Shown here: positions 1 through 10,701 of the stretch, one piece after another
Layout of the letters: each line of letters begins with the position of its first letter
Numbering within the stretch: position 1 is the first letter of the stretch
Assembly (NCBI RefSeq): GCF_049243985.1
Contig: NC_135379.1
Span: 4,841,501 to 4,905,500 of the forward strand
Length of the DNA: 64,000 nt
Reading direction: 5' to 3'
Source of the DNA: Paroedura picta
Taxonomy: Eukaryota > Chordata > Lepidosauria > Squamata > Gekkonidae
The notes under the pieces: generated by a model
The model's input: the letters and a program-made list of their open reading frames with translations, nothing else
Told to the model about the DNA's origin: nothing
The model's database searches: none
Translations under genes and position numbers: made by a program

Positions 1-448
1 CCGCCAAGAGCCCTGATTGGCTCTTAACGGAGCCCTCTGATTGGCCCACAGAGTCCCAGCATTTCTAGTCTACGATTGGATAACTTCTCAAGCCCTGATT
101 TGCATAGCGGTTTGCATTAACCCTATTCTGTCCGCATACATAATACAACTCCAGGTTGGGTGATCGAGGGAGATTTGAGGGGTGGGCCTGAAAAGGGCAG
201 AGCTTGGGCAGGGGCTTATAATGCCATAGAGGCTGCCTTCCCAAGTAGCCATTTCCCTCAGGGGAATGGCTCTGTCACCTGGAGGTCAGTTGTAAGAAAA
301 GGAGAGCTCCAGCCACCACCTGGAGGTTGGCAACCCTAGGGGAGACTGATAGGGCTTCTCTGTTGCCCAGGCAGCCCCTCTGCCCCAATCCCAGTGAATT
401 GTGGGAATCTTACAAGAAGTGCTGGACTAAGAGGACATTGGTCTAACC

Positions 449-590
449 CAGGGGTAGTCAAACTATGGCCCTCCAGATGTCCATGGACTACAATTCCCAG
501 AAGCCCCTGCCAGCATTCGCGAATGCTGGCAGGGGCTTCTGGGAATTATAGTCCATGGACATCTGTAGGGCCACAGTTTGACTACTCCTA
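449..590. mobile_element. Palindromic hAT-type MITE, copy 1
   Basis: Starts CAGGGGTAGTCAAACT and ends in its reverse complement (the last bases decayed to CTACTCCTA). Two arms of about 65 bp meet at a short centre (CAGCATTCGCGAATGCTG). Each arm carries a form of ACTACAATTCCC. Flanks show no clean 8-bp duplication. Confidence 0.85.
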
Positions 591-736
591 ACCCATCAAG
601 GTACTTGGTACATTTAAGCAGGAGCTCCTGAGTATGTCCTCTTGCCTTCATCAGCAGCTGACCCTAAGTCACTTTTCCTTAAGAGAAAAGATGGTGGAAA
701 GCATTGTCAAGTCACAGCCAAATTATTGGGACTCCG

Positions 737-903
737 TAGAGTTTTCCAGGCAAGAGGCGTTCAAAGGTGATTTGCCGTCACCCACCTCTGCATGGGGACC
801 CTGGGCTTCCTTGGCGGTCTCCCCTCCAAGAGCTCACCAGGCTGACCCAGCTTAGCTTCTGAGATGTGGGGAGATCAGGCTAGCCTGGGCCACCCAGTCC
901 ACA
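737..903 (-). mobile_element. 5S-rRNA-headed SINE (5S-Sauria-like)
   Basis: The minus strand shows GATCTCCCCACATCTCAGAA, GCTAAGCTGGGTCAGCCTGG and GGGGAGACCGCCAAGGAAG, matching the internal promoter and 3' part of 5S rRNA, followed by the SINE body. Confidence 0.78.
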
Positions 904-1479
904 GTAAGAGGCAAAATACCCCTCTGCTTTTCAGAAGAGAGGAGAAGACAGACTGTCCCTGAGCAAGGTTGGGTGTATTTCAGGGAGCAAAGCAAAGCAG
1001 CCAGATTGGGAAGGGGTGGGAGCCTGTGCCAAGATGGGAGTTCCTCGCCTGAGCCTCCTCGGGGACTTATAAATCCAGCTCTCCTCCAGGAAGGCAGGAT
1101 GTCTTGTACTCCGCAGGCTGCCAAAACCTAATTTGAACTCAAATTGGACGGGCATTACTAATGTATACAGTAACTCAAATTGATTAGCCAACTGTTTGGA
1201 AGGGGTTTGGCTCTCCTGTGGTGGGTCCTCGTTCTTCTTCCGCGGCAGGGACAGGAGGACAGGAGGACACGGAGCGCTGCCTCAGGGGTGCCTCACAGGA
1301 GCGGGGAGGGAAGGGAAGTTCCGGGTTCGTTTTTTAAAGGGCACAACTGAAGTGGGAAGGACACGTTCGTGAATGCCGAATTCTTCCTTGCAGGAGTTCT
1401 GCATCCGTGCTTGTCATTTCGTGGCACAGACCGATGTGTGATATTTGCTGTGATTGTGAAAACAGATGCGTTAGCTGCA

Positions 1480-1650
1480 GAAGATGAAAGAAGAAGAGAT
1501 GAAAGAAGAAGAAGAAAGAGCCCCACTTTTTACTACCTGGAGTCTCAAAGCGACTTCCCTTCCTCTCCCTCCCCAACAGACACCCTGTGAGGATGGGGCC
1601 GAGAGGGCTCTGAGAGAACTGTGACTGGACCAAGGTCACACTGATCTCTG
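1480..1650 (-). mobile_element. tRNA-derived SINE body with GAA-rich tail
   Basis: The GAAGAAG tract at 1480-1520 is the tail; then GAGTCTCAAAGCGACTTCCC and CAGACACCCTGTGAGGATGG. Confidence 0.75.
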
Positions 1651-1749
1651 TTGTCTAGATTAGCTGTGACTCTGGGAGCTGATCTCTGTAGTCTGAAGAT
1701 TACTTGGGATTCCAGATGAGCTCTAGTCCCCCCCTGGAGGTTGGCAACC

Positions 1750-1900
1750 CTGGACAGCAACAGAGCCACTTATCAGGCCAATGGCCCATCCAGTCCAAAA
1801 CTCCACGTCACACAGTGGCCAAAGCCCAGGGGCCTTCTGGAGGTCCACCAGGAAGGACAGAACTCCAGAAACTCTCCCACTGTTGTCCCCCGAGGCTCCC
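1750..1900 (+). repeat. Interspersed repeat of the GGATCAGACCA type, diverged
   Basis: TATCAGGCCAATGGCCCATC, CACAGTGGCCAAAGCCC and CTTCTGGAGGTCCACCAGG resemble the 25318 family. Confidence 0.5.
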
Positions 1901-1949
1901 TAGACAGACTGTCCCATCAGGGCAACGAAGGTGGGGAGGGGTTTGGAGA

Positions 1950-2342
1950 CCAAGACGTACGGGGAAAGGGTTAGGAGAGCTTGGTCTGTTTAGCCTGGAG
2001 AGGAGCCGACTGAGAGGGGATCCTTTAGAGAATGGAGCAGAGTCATTCTCTCTTGTCCCAGAGGGACGGACCAGAACCAATGGGATGAAATTAATTTTTA
2101 AAAAATTCCATCCAAACCTCTGGTTTCTCAGTGGAACAGGCTTCCTCGGGAGGTGGTGGGTTCTCCATCTTTGGTGATTTGTAAGCAGAGGCTGGAGAGC
2201 CATCTGACGGAGATTCTGCGAAGGCAAAGGGGTGGCGGGTGACAGTGGATGAGCGAGAGGGTTGTGAGTGTCCTGCAAAGTGCAGGAGGGTGGACTAGAT
2301 GACCTAAGAGGTCCCTTCTAACTCTATGATTCTATGATTCTA
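1950..2342 (+). mobile_element. CR1 LINE 3' end
   Basis: Contains GGACCAGAACCAATGGGATG, the CTTCCTCGGGAGGTGGTGGG segment and TGGACTAGATGACC, and ends in repeated ATTCTATG, the terminal repeat diagnostic of CR1. Truncated at the 5' end. Confidence 0.9.
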
Positions 2343-2354
2343 TCTATGCCTTGG

Positions 2355-2535
2355 GGCTAAGAGCCACCGATGGACCTCTGCTCCAGATGTTTCTCCAATC
2401 CCCTCTTGAAGCTGTCCATGTTTGTAGCTGCCACCATTTCCCGAGGCAGAGAATCCCCCCTGTTAACGACTCTTTGCCCTCTTGAGAGGAGAAAGTGCCA
2501 ACCCTTTTCTAGAGGTATCTGAATACAGACCCCCC
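2355..2535 (-). mobile_element. CR1-type LINE fragment, opposite orientation
   Basis: The minus strand includes a segment read as LPREMVAATNMDSFKRGLEK, like the 3' region of CR1-group elements. It lies back-to-back with the preceding copy. Confidence 0.6.
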
Positions 2536-2539
2536 CCCA

Positions 2540-4625
2540 CCCCAATCACTGCTGCCCACCTCCAGACCTGTTCCACGTTGGAAGGACCACGCAAGCAGAA
2601 ATTATTCTGCAGAAATCACGGCCTTTGCACAATTTGCTTTGAGGACCATTCCCACACACACACACCCAGAGGATGCAAACGCCCAGGGTGTCTTGTCAGT
2701 TTTGCTGCTGTCTACTCGACTGTGGAAAAACTCGTTTGCTGCAGCACCGATTCTGGCGTAGGAGGGAACAAAACCAACCCGTCAACCTGCCCGATTTCGC
2801 CCCGGGCTCTCCTCTGCTGCCAGAGGTCCCTCTCTCTCTCTCTCTCTCTCTCTTGTCTCACCGTTCAAAGGCATCCGTCTAGACAAAAGCACCCTATGAG
2901 ATCTGACCGGCAGCTGCTCGGCTATTCCCTCATTCCTGCTCAGAGCTAACCAGGTCAAATCAGTCTCCCTCGCACAGGTAAAAGCTGGGGAAAGGATGGA
3001 GCAATGCTAGAGATTTACGAAAGAGGCGGCCGCTTCTGTTCTTCCCTGATTCATATGCTGGAATATGCAAGATGTGCAGGGTGCATGACTGAACAGAATA
3101 TAGAGAGTGTCCTGCAGGGGGCATCTTGGGTTATGTGTATTTAGCATAGTTAGAGCAGGAACTTCCTGATATTTTAAGAATTCTCTCCTCCAGTGTCCTG
3201 GTCAGCTCCATAGGAGACGCCCTACTCTTTTGAGCACACTTCCTCCCTGCTGGCCTCCGAAATAGCAGTCAAATAGAAGACTGACTACAGACAATAGTTA
3301 GGCCTCTCTCTTTCTCTCTCCTTTCTACACAACATGGTTTTTCATCACAATAAAACTACTTTGTTCTTTTAAGTAGCCTGGTGCTCGGCTCCTCTTGGCA
3401 AATGTAAACTCTGCCAACGTTATACCGATGTGCCTTTTGGAAGCCATGTGATGGGCCCGTGAGTGGTTTAACCCAGGGACGGTTTAGCAGCTGCTTTAAA
3501 TTGTTCCACAACAGAATGACACTATGGAGAACATCCCCGCATCTGGGCACTGAGGTGCTAGCTTTCTGTATGCAGGACATCTCCTGTTTCTACAGCCAGC
3601 TATGTTTAAACATATACCTATATGCAGATTGTCCTTGTAGCAGACTTAGGGTTGACGGGGGGGGGTGTACCCTGAGATCACTTCTTGGGAAAACCCAGAA
3701 AGGGTGGCAGGTAGCTCTAGGAATTGCTGGGAACTCTATGATTACCATATAGTTTTATGGCGATTCCTGGAACTATCCCAGGAAGTGACATCACGCCACA
3801 TGACACCCCTCCCCTAACCCTGCACCCAAGCTCCTACCTGGGAGCCCTGGGCTTTAACCTAAACGTTAGCAGAAGCCTCCAGTCCAGAGAGCTGTCTAAA
3901 CTCGTTCTTGCATCCACTGGATTTTCCTTGCCCAGGAGAAAAGCAAAGCTATTCCAGGAAGGGATCCGTGGATCGAGTCTTAGGCTTCAAGCATGATTTG
4001 TTTCAGAAAACAGCCGTACCGGACACACGTAAATCACGAGAAAGTTGACACTGACGGACCAAACCCAGGGGCTAAAACATTTCTCACTGATGCATTATTT
4101 ATATGGGTCAATCGACCGAATAAACATACTGTAACATTCCTCACTAAAGCTCCTCTGTCACTACTCCGGCTTCGGAGGGTCATCTCCACGTCTAGCAACC
4201 AAGCCAAAATGCCACCCATGCTGCTGCTCCGAAGGGTCAGCGTGACACCGATTTGCTTGTTTGCTGCCGATTTTGCTCGGCCGTCTATGAGACGGGAAGC
4301 AGGTTCTCATACAGGGAACGAATTAGTCCAAGGAAATCAGAGTCAAAAGCAGCAGGTAAACCCAGCAGAGGGACTTAGCTGCAAGTGTTCCAGCCTGTCC
4401 TTTTACTTAACGCATTTTTAAAAAGCACTCAAGTCAGTTTGCAAGACAAAACCGAAACAATATCTAGGAGGAAGAGGGCCAAGGAATCGATCAACAATTT
4501 ACTCAACGACCCTGCACACCTGAAAGCGCTGTTTCCCTCCGATGAAGTTGTCTTCCTGGTAGCTTTTTCCCATCCTTCATCGCTGGCACATCAAAACTCC
4601 CCTTCAGGTGGGCCCTGCCACACCG
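2540..4625. other. Intergenic stretch, nothing coding recognised
   Basis: No exon, RNA gene or assignable transposon apart from a (CT)n tract and a short fragment at 3649-3800 related to the GAAGTGACATCAC repeat. Open frames here are short and unlike known proteins. Confidence 0.5.
2828..2854 (+). repeat. (CT)n microsatellite
   Basis: Uninterrupted CTCTCT run of about 26 bp; another (CT)n lies at 52753-52784. Confidence 0.9.
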
Positions 4626-4627
4626 AA

Positions 4628-4890
4628 AGAATCATAGAATTATAGAGTTGGAAGGGGCCATAAAGGCCATCTAGTCCAACCCCCTGCTCAACACAGGATC
4701 AGCCCTAAGCATCCTAAAGCATACAATAAAGTGTGTATCCAACCTTTGCTTGAAGACGGCCAGTGAGGGGGAGCTCTTCAAGCCCAAATGCAAATGTGGC
4801 GAACCCCCCAGGAACTCCCCTGTCCTCCTGTCAGCACCAGAAGTTTCCCAAGAAGCCAATTCAGGGTCCTTGCCAAAGACCCTCACCCAC
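4628..4890 (-). mobile_element. CR1 LINE 3' end
   Basis: Begins with AATCATAGAATTATAGAG and GTTGGAAGGGGCC, then ATCTAGTCCAACCCCCTGC: the complement of the CR1 terminus. The stretch beyond about 4800 is less certain. Confidence 0.85.
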
Positions 4891-5201
4891 TAGCACAGTC
4901 TCTCCACTTCTCTGTCTCACACTGGCAACACTTTATCTTCAACATGAGTCACCCAAACCTGGCCTGGGGGTGCATTTTTGGTATAAAAATACCCCTCTAG
5001 GCTCAGTTCAATGAGGTGTTTTAGACCCGACACTCAGCTGGCCTAACGCCCTGGTTCGGCCTTTGAGGTTTTCCTGCACTTTGGATATTCTGCACCTGGG
5101 AATGCGGCTGTTCAAACCTTTGCTGACCCCAAAACTTAATGCTCTTTTGCACTTTCACCATCTCAGCTCCTCTCATTTCTTCTCTGTGCTTGCATAGTTT
5201 A

Positions 5202-5229
5202 AATGTGTGTGTGTGTGTGTGTGTGTGTA
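5202..5229 (+). repeat. (GT)n microsatellite
   Basis: GTGTGTGTGTGTGTGTGTGT run; a CA-type run is also at 11736-11762. Confidence 0.9.
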
Positions 5230-5529
5230 CCCACCTTTTCATTTCGTTTTTCAATAAAAATGCCATTTGGTTAATTTTAAGTTTGCCTCTGCCTGAGATT
5301 TCTGGGTAGCTCTACCTCGTATTCATGGGTGGACGATTCTTGCTCGCTCCTGTCTCTTGCAAAGCTAATCCCCCCCCCCCATCATAAATTCAGGAGACAG
5401 GTCTATTTTAGGCAACTCCAGACTGCCTCCAAGAATCACGCTGGGGAACCCTGTGCAGGAAGTTTAGGCAAGCCAGCGGCTCTTATCTCCCTCCCTCCTA
5501 ATAGGAGTGTAATAGTGCTGGCCTACCTT

Positions 5530-5720
5530 TCAGGGCTGTTGTTCAGTCCTGTTAGAGCTGTTCTCACAGAGCAGTCCTGTCAGAGCTCTCCCCGCCCCAC
5601 CTCCCTCACAGAGTGCCTGTTGTGGGGGGAAGAAGGGAAAGCGATTGTAAACTGCTTTGAGACTCCTTTGGGCAATGAAAAGCGGGGTATAAAACTCAAC
5701 TCTTCTTCTTCTTCATCCTT
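5530..5720 (+). mobile_element. tRNA-derived SINE body
   Basis: CAGTCCTGTTAGAGCTGTTC through AACTGCTTTGAGACTCC to GGGGTATAAAACTCAACTC and TTCTTCTTCTTC; no head. Confidence 0.78.
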
Positions 5721-6139
5721 CTGCCACATCCTTTCCCCAGTCCTGGATGCTGCCATGACTCGGGGTTTCTAGTCTCAAAGTGACTCAGCAGAACTTGCTG
5801 CTTTACTGGAAAAACCGCTCTTGAGGTCTTTCCAGGAAAGAAATGTCCTCTTTGAAAGTTGCTGCAGACATTAAGGGTCATATTACATGTAATGGCAAGA
5901 GGCCCTTGGCTTTACACGTGCCAGAAACTGGTGTGTGTGGGGGGAGAGTTTCATTTAAAGCCGAAAAGGGACAGGAGGACAAGCGGATCTTGCCATTCCT
6001 GTCCTCAGGCGGATTCTCCCCCAAGGTCATTTTCTGATCCTGATCTTGGAAGCTGAGCAATGAAAAAGTACAGGCAAGCAGGGGCAGGAAGCAGCCTAGC
6101 TGGCACTGACCTGTATTCCAGGGGTTCCCCAGCCTGGAG

Positions 6140-6378
6140 TGAGAACCAGGGTGGTTAAGAGCAGCAGCTTCTAATCTGGAGAACTGGGTTTGATCCCCCT
6201 CTCCTCTCCCCCATGCAGCCAGCTGGATGACCTTCGGCTAGTCCCAGTTCTCTCAGAGCTATCTTAGCCCCACCATCTCCCTCACAGGGTGTCTGTTATA
6301 GGGAGAGAAAGGGAAGGGGATCGTAAGCCTCTTTGAGACTCCTTCGGGTAGTAAAAAGCAGGCAACACAAAAATCAGT
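6140..6378 (+). mobile_element. tRNA-derived SINE
   Basis: GGTTAAGAGCAGCAGCTTCT, the B-box-like GGGTTTGATCCC, CATGCAGCCAGCTGGATGAC, and the end AGTAAAAAGCAGGCAACAC. Confidence 0.78.
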
Positions 6379-6495
6379 TATTTTTCGGAAAGTTAGACTG
6401 TGGGGATTAGAGGCTGAATCTGCCATCGGACTAGATTTTCCTACTTCCAGGTGATTTCTGGAGATCTCCCAGGATTATAACAGATCTCCAGGTGA

Positions 6496-6640
6496 GTTAG
6501 GTGAGGCTGAGAGAGTCCTGAGAGAACTGTGACGGGCTCCAGGTTGCTCAGCAGGCTTCACGTGGAGGAAGAGTGGGGAATCAAACCCGGTTCTCCCAAT
6601 GAGAGGCCACCATTCTCAGCCACGACACCAAACTGGCTCA
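6496..6640 (-). mobile_element. tRNA-derived SINE head and part of body
   Basis: Minus orientation, GGGGAATCAAACCCGGTTCT (B box complement) and CACGACACCAAACTGGCTC (A box complement). Confidence 0.72.
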
Positions 6641-7599
6641 CTTCAGCTGGCTTTCCTGCTGCTCCTGCTGTGGATTCCAGTCCTGCCTGCCCCCTGCTTT
6701 TCAGGATACCAAAACAGATCACTGGAGAACCAAATAAAACCCGAGACAGTGTCGTATGCAGTTTGGCCATCCTTCCCCACAGCTCAGGGGGTTTGGTACT
6801 TGTCATTTTCAAAAATACTTCTCTGTAAATCCATTTCCTCTTCTTAGATCAGACCCAGTGGCACAACATCCCCTCCTTCTGAAATGACATTTGGATGTTG
6901 CTTTGTTTAGCTGCTCTCTGAGACATCGAGGGGCAGGGTTTTCATTCGACATTCGGGGATGACTGTGGCTCCACAAGCCCTAATTTTGATATCTCCAGGT
7001 GGGGAAAGCCCCTTAATGTGGCTGCTAGAAGCGCACTATGGGGAAATCACCACCGTTGTCCGCAGCGTTTCCCTAGACCACAGAGCGAGGCCCTTTGCGC
7101 CTTTGTGCGCTATGGGGTGGACCTCATCCGTTTGGGTGGACACCAGAGGTATTTTTAGACAAAGACCTGAGAAATCCTTTGTTAGGCACATTCGCGCAAG
7201 CTGATGTGAGCGCCAAGCAGTGCATTAATTACACCAGCGGATGGCTATTAGAAAACGGCACGGCAAGAACGGCGCGTAGGTGGGGTTGATTAGACAGACC
7301 TGAATCAAAGGAGGCACATTTGCTCCCTCCCTGCTGATTGCCTCACTTTTCCAAGGTGGAGAGGAGAGCTTTTCCCGAGCAGAGAAGGGAGGCGTCCATT
7401 CTAAAATAACAGGCCCATGAGCGCTGCTTGTCTCTCCAGCATAGCCAGAGCACTTCTGATGTGTGTGTGTGTGTATCTATATGTGCATACTCTCATGTAC
7501 ACATTGCTAGGCAACAAACATAAGCACAGGAAAAACTCTCGGATCGGGTACAACACTCTTAAGTACAGATGTATGGTTCAGGCTGACAGCCTCTTGAGA

Positions 7600-7960
7600 C
7601 CAGCTTGGTGTAATTGTCAAGAGCAGTGATCTCCAATCTGGAGAACCAGGGTCGATAACCCTGCTCCTCCACAGGCAGCCTGCTGGGTGACCTTGGGCCA
7701 GACGCAGTTCTCTTCCAGCTCTCTCAGCCTCACCTACCTGACAGGGTGTCCATTGTTGGGAGAGGAACAGCAGGTGATCAAAAGCTGCTTTGAGACATAT
7801 GGGGCCTGGTGGATGATCCTGGCCCAGTCAGTTCTCTCCGAGCTCTCTCAGCCTCATCTAGCTGACAGGGTGTCTGTTGTGGGGAGAGGAAGGGCAGGTG
7901 ATCGTAAGCCGCTTTGAGACGCTTTCTGATAGTGGAAGGTGTAGTATTAAAAAAAAACCC
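7600..7960 (+). mobile_element. tRNA-derived SINE with repeated body
   Basis: A head with CAGCTTGGTGTAATTGTCAA and one body to about 7797, followed directly by a second body (AGTCAGTTCTCTCCGAGC onward) to the end; either one SINE inserted in another or an internal duplication. Confidence 0.75.
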
Positions 7961-8429
7961 AGCTCATTCAGAGGATGGATTCAGATCCTACCAGGAAATT
8001 TCAATTCGGGAAGAGACCAAGATTGAATATTTCACTGTTTGAGTCGAACATCCCCACTTGGATTTCGTTCAGTGTCAGAAAGGACCCGGTGGCTTGTATC
8101 CTGCTTTTTAGCCCAGTGGAGTCAGGAGTCCTTCTCTAGCCCAGCCTTGCTCAATCTTTTGACTGTGGAGTAACCCAAGCCAATGGGGCCCCTCTCCAGT
8201 AAAGTGCTGTAGCCTAAGACAACTTCCGCTGATGGAAAACGATCTTCTGTTGGGGGCCTCTCCCGCCGGCGGAAGGCTTCTTAGAGCAGTGAGGGCTTCC
8301 TCCGATGCCACTGAGCGGAAGGATACAAGCCTGCGATTCGTCACTTGAGCAGTGGCTTCTCTTTCGTCTTCTTCCTGAATGTTTCTCGTGTTTCTGAATG
8401 TTTCTCATTTAAGATTAATGTATATTTTT

Positions 8430-8516
8430 GCATTTTGGGCTGATCCTGCGTTGAGCAGGGGGTTGGACTAGATGGCCTGTATGGCCCCTTCCAACTCTAG
8501 GAGTCTATGATTCTAT
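8430..8516 (+). mobile_element. CR1 LINE 3' terminus
   Basis: Short 3' end: GGTTGGACTAGATGGCC, then CCTTCCAACTCTAGGAG and TCTATGATTCTATCC. Confidence 0.85.
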
Positions 8517-8517
8517 C

Positions 8518-8573
8518 CATTGTCAAGAAACCCCTGGGTTTCACAAACCCCTGGTTGAAAAAGCCTGCCCTAC
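8518..8573 (-). mobile_element. hAT-type element end fragment
   Basis: TTGTCAAGAAACCCCTGGG, then CACAAACCCCTGGTTGAAAA: the complement of the left end of the 24439 family, abutting a CR1 terminus. Confidence 0.6.
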
Positions 8574-8749
8574 CTGCTTCCTAGGCTCACCCCCTTGGCT
8601 TCTTCTGCAAGATGTGCCGGGGAGAGCAAAGGCACAGGAATCTCCACCTCAAATCTCCTCCCTCTGGGCAATAACTTGTTTTCAAAGGCCAATACATCGA
8701 TGAACCCATAGGCATTTCTAAGGACTGCTTCATTTGTGCAGATTCAAAT

Positions 8750-8872
8750 GGGTCACCATGTTGGTCTGAAGTAGCACAATAAAATCAGAGTCCTGGAGCA
8801 CCTTTAAGACCAACAAAGATTGATTCAAGGCGTGAACTTTTGAGTGCAAGCACTCTTCCTCAGACTATGACC
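8750..8872 (-). repeat. Interspersed repeat, TTGGTCTTAAAGGTGC type
   Basis: CATGTTGGTCTGAAGTAGC, AATAAAATCAGAGTCCTGG, CCTTTAAGACCAACAAAG, then GTGCAAGCACTCTTCCTCAG. Confidence 0.7.
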
Positions 8873-8879
8873 TTGTCTT

Positions 8880-10200
8880 ATTCTGCGTTTTATTATGCGT
8901 GCTTTAGCAGAAGATATTTTGCTGGCTTTTCTTAATCTTATTTATTTATTTTATTTATTTATTTGGATTTCTACACCACCCATTCCTTGCAGCTCTGGTC
9001 GGATGAAACACAAGTTCTTTGGCGTTTGGAGGGAGAATATCTCATTTCTTTTTTCATTATTATTATTAGGCGAGCGGCACTAACTTTTGGGCTTCCAAGG
9101 CTTTGGAGTCTGATGCGAGGGAAGTATCCGTCAGGCGCGGTAATCTTTGCTATCTGAAACAGAGTGTTCCAGTTTCGAGCAGTTTAAATAGCCTCCTAAA
9201 GTGCTGAGATGAGACAGATGAAAGGTATTTTAAGGAAGGCATTTTAAGCTCGTGGTGGCTCTGGCATAAGACCCTGCAGGGACCCCCCCTCCTCCTCCCC
9301 CCATGCCTTTAAAGTGCTGGTTGAGACAAATAATTTTGGAATCCAGCGGCATGATTTGAAAAAATAGCCTACGTCTATTCAGCCATGACTTTCTTAACAT
9401 GAAAAGCACCATATTATTTTAAATGAATTAGAACAGGAGTACGGTGCCCATGAGCACCACGGCACCCGCCCACACCTTTTCATGCACCTGCCAAGTGTTT
9501 TCAGGAAGCAGGCCAGGCCAGGTAAGCTATTAGCAAGGCTCCGATTGACTGTTCCAAATTTGGCGGGCTCTGCAGATTTTTAAAAATGTCGCTTTCACAG
9601 CAGTTGCAAGAGGCAGCTGTTTTGTGGCTGGCTCCGCCTCTGGTGGCAGCCATTTTGCAACCACACCCACCACACGAGGTCGGAATTCCAAAGGAGCCCA
9701 TAGGCTCAAAAATGGGGCAGAGGGGGGTGGCCTGTATTTTGTATTATAGGATTCAAGGAAACATACAAAACACTCAGATAATGAAAATGTTGTTCAGGGG
9801 GGGGGGAAGGAATGTGATTTATACACAGTGGTGCAGAGCGCAATGACTTTTAGATAACAAAGCTATCGTTAAGGAAGATCATTTGAGGTTGTGTTGATGG
9901 TGAATGACAAATTAACAGAGAGGTGTCGGAGAAGTCACTTCCCTTTAATTATTCTAAAAATAACATTGGGGGGTGGGGAAACCTAGAGTCCAAAAAGAAA
10001 ACAGGACAACAAAGTCTACTTTTCAAGTATCATTTTAGAAAAGAGACCAATTCTGAGTAAACTGGTTTCAAAAAGGGCACAGGTCAGTTCATGTATGCTC
10101 TATTGCCATCTTGTCCCCAGCGGGAATGATCATTCTCACCCCAAAGAACCAAACATTTCCTCCAGGAGTTCCGTCACCGCAGAATCCTGACCGAATCTTA
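8880..10200. other. Intergenic stretch downstream of EXOG
   Basis: Contains a TTTATT-rich LINE-type end near 8940-8995, otherwise unique sequence. The part from about 9920 to 10239 may be EXOG 3' UTR if the distal ATTAAA is used. Confidence 0.45.
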
Positions 10201-10220
10201 CCAGGGCCAGAGCCGAACTT

Positions 10221-10226
10221 TTTATT
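10221..10226 (-). promoter_or_regulatory. Candidate EXOG poly(A) signal AATAAA
   Basis: The minus strand reads AATAAA only 13 bases after the EXOG stop codon. If used, the 3' UTR would be only a few tens of bases. An ATTAAA variant near 9943-9948 is a more distal alternative. Without transcript data the real site is unknown. Confidence 0.4.
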
Positions 10227-10239
10227 TAAAAGAGAGATC

Positions 10240-10701
10240 TTAACCGGCTCGCCCTTCTCTCGCTTCCGTCCCCTTCTGTTCCGCTAACTCCTCCTCTTTC
10301 TTCTTGTAAACCTTCAGGAGATACTCGTCCGGCTTGATCCCTTTCTCCTGCAACTCCGCCATGACCTTCCCCAGCCTCTCCAGCGTCCTGGCGCTCTGCA
10401 GCTTGCGCGTGGCGATGTACAGAGTGAATTCCTCCAAGCTCATCAGTTTGCACGTGTCGATCTCGCAGATATCCCGGACGTCTCTGTCTTTATTCACCCG
10501 CGGGAAGAAGACGAGGCCCGACATCTTCTCCAGCTCTTCGAGGCCGACTTGGAATTCCGGCAGCTGGCGATCGAAGCCGATAGGATTGTTGGGCACGACG
10601 AAGGCCCCCAGCGCCAGCAGGTCGGGCGATGCCGCGCTTCGCCTGGCGAGGATCACTTTGTACAGATGCGAGGGAACAGCCACATCGTCTTTTCCAATTA
10701 C
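10240..10701 (-). CDS. EXOG: EXOG exon 6 (C-terminal wing region and stop)
   Basis: Encodes residues 213-365 and TAA, beginning VIGKDDVAVPSHLYKVILAR after acceptor CTGACAG. It covers the C-terminal part of the nuclease fold and the helical region unique to EXOG (EFTLYIATRKLQSARTLERL). The last 18 residues are charged and diverge from human. The exon is separated from exon 5 by a 13.1-kb intron filled with repeats. Confidence 0.97.
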   Translation of the reverse strand, partial: VIGKDDVAVPSHLYKVILARRSAASPDLLALGAFVVPNNPIGFDRQLPEFQVGLEELEKMSGLVFFPRVNKDRDVRDICEIDTCKLMSLEEFTLYIATRKLQSARTLERLGKVMAELQEKGIKPDEYLLKVYKKKEEELAEQKGTEAREGRAG

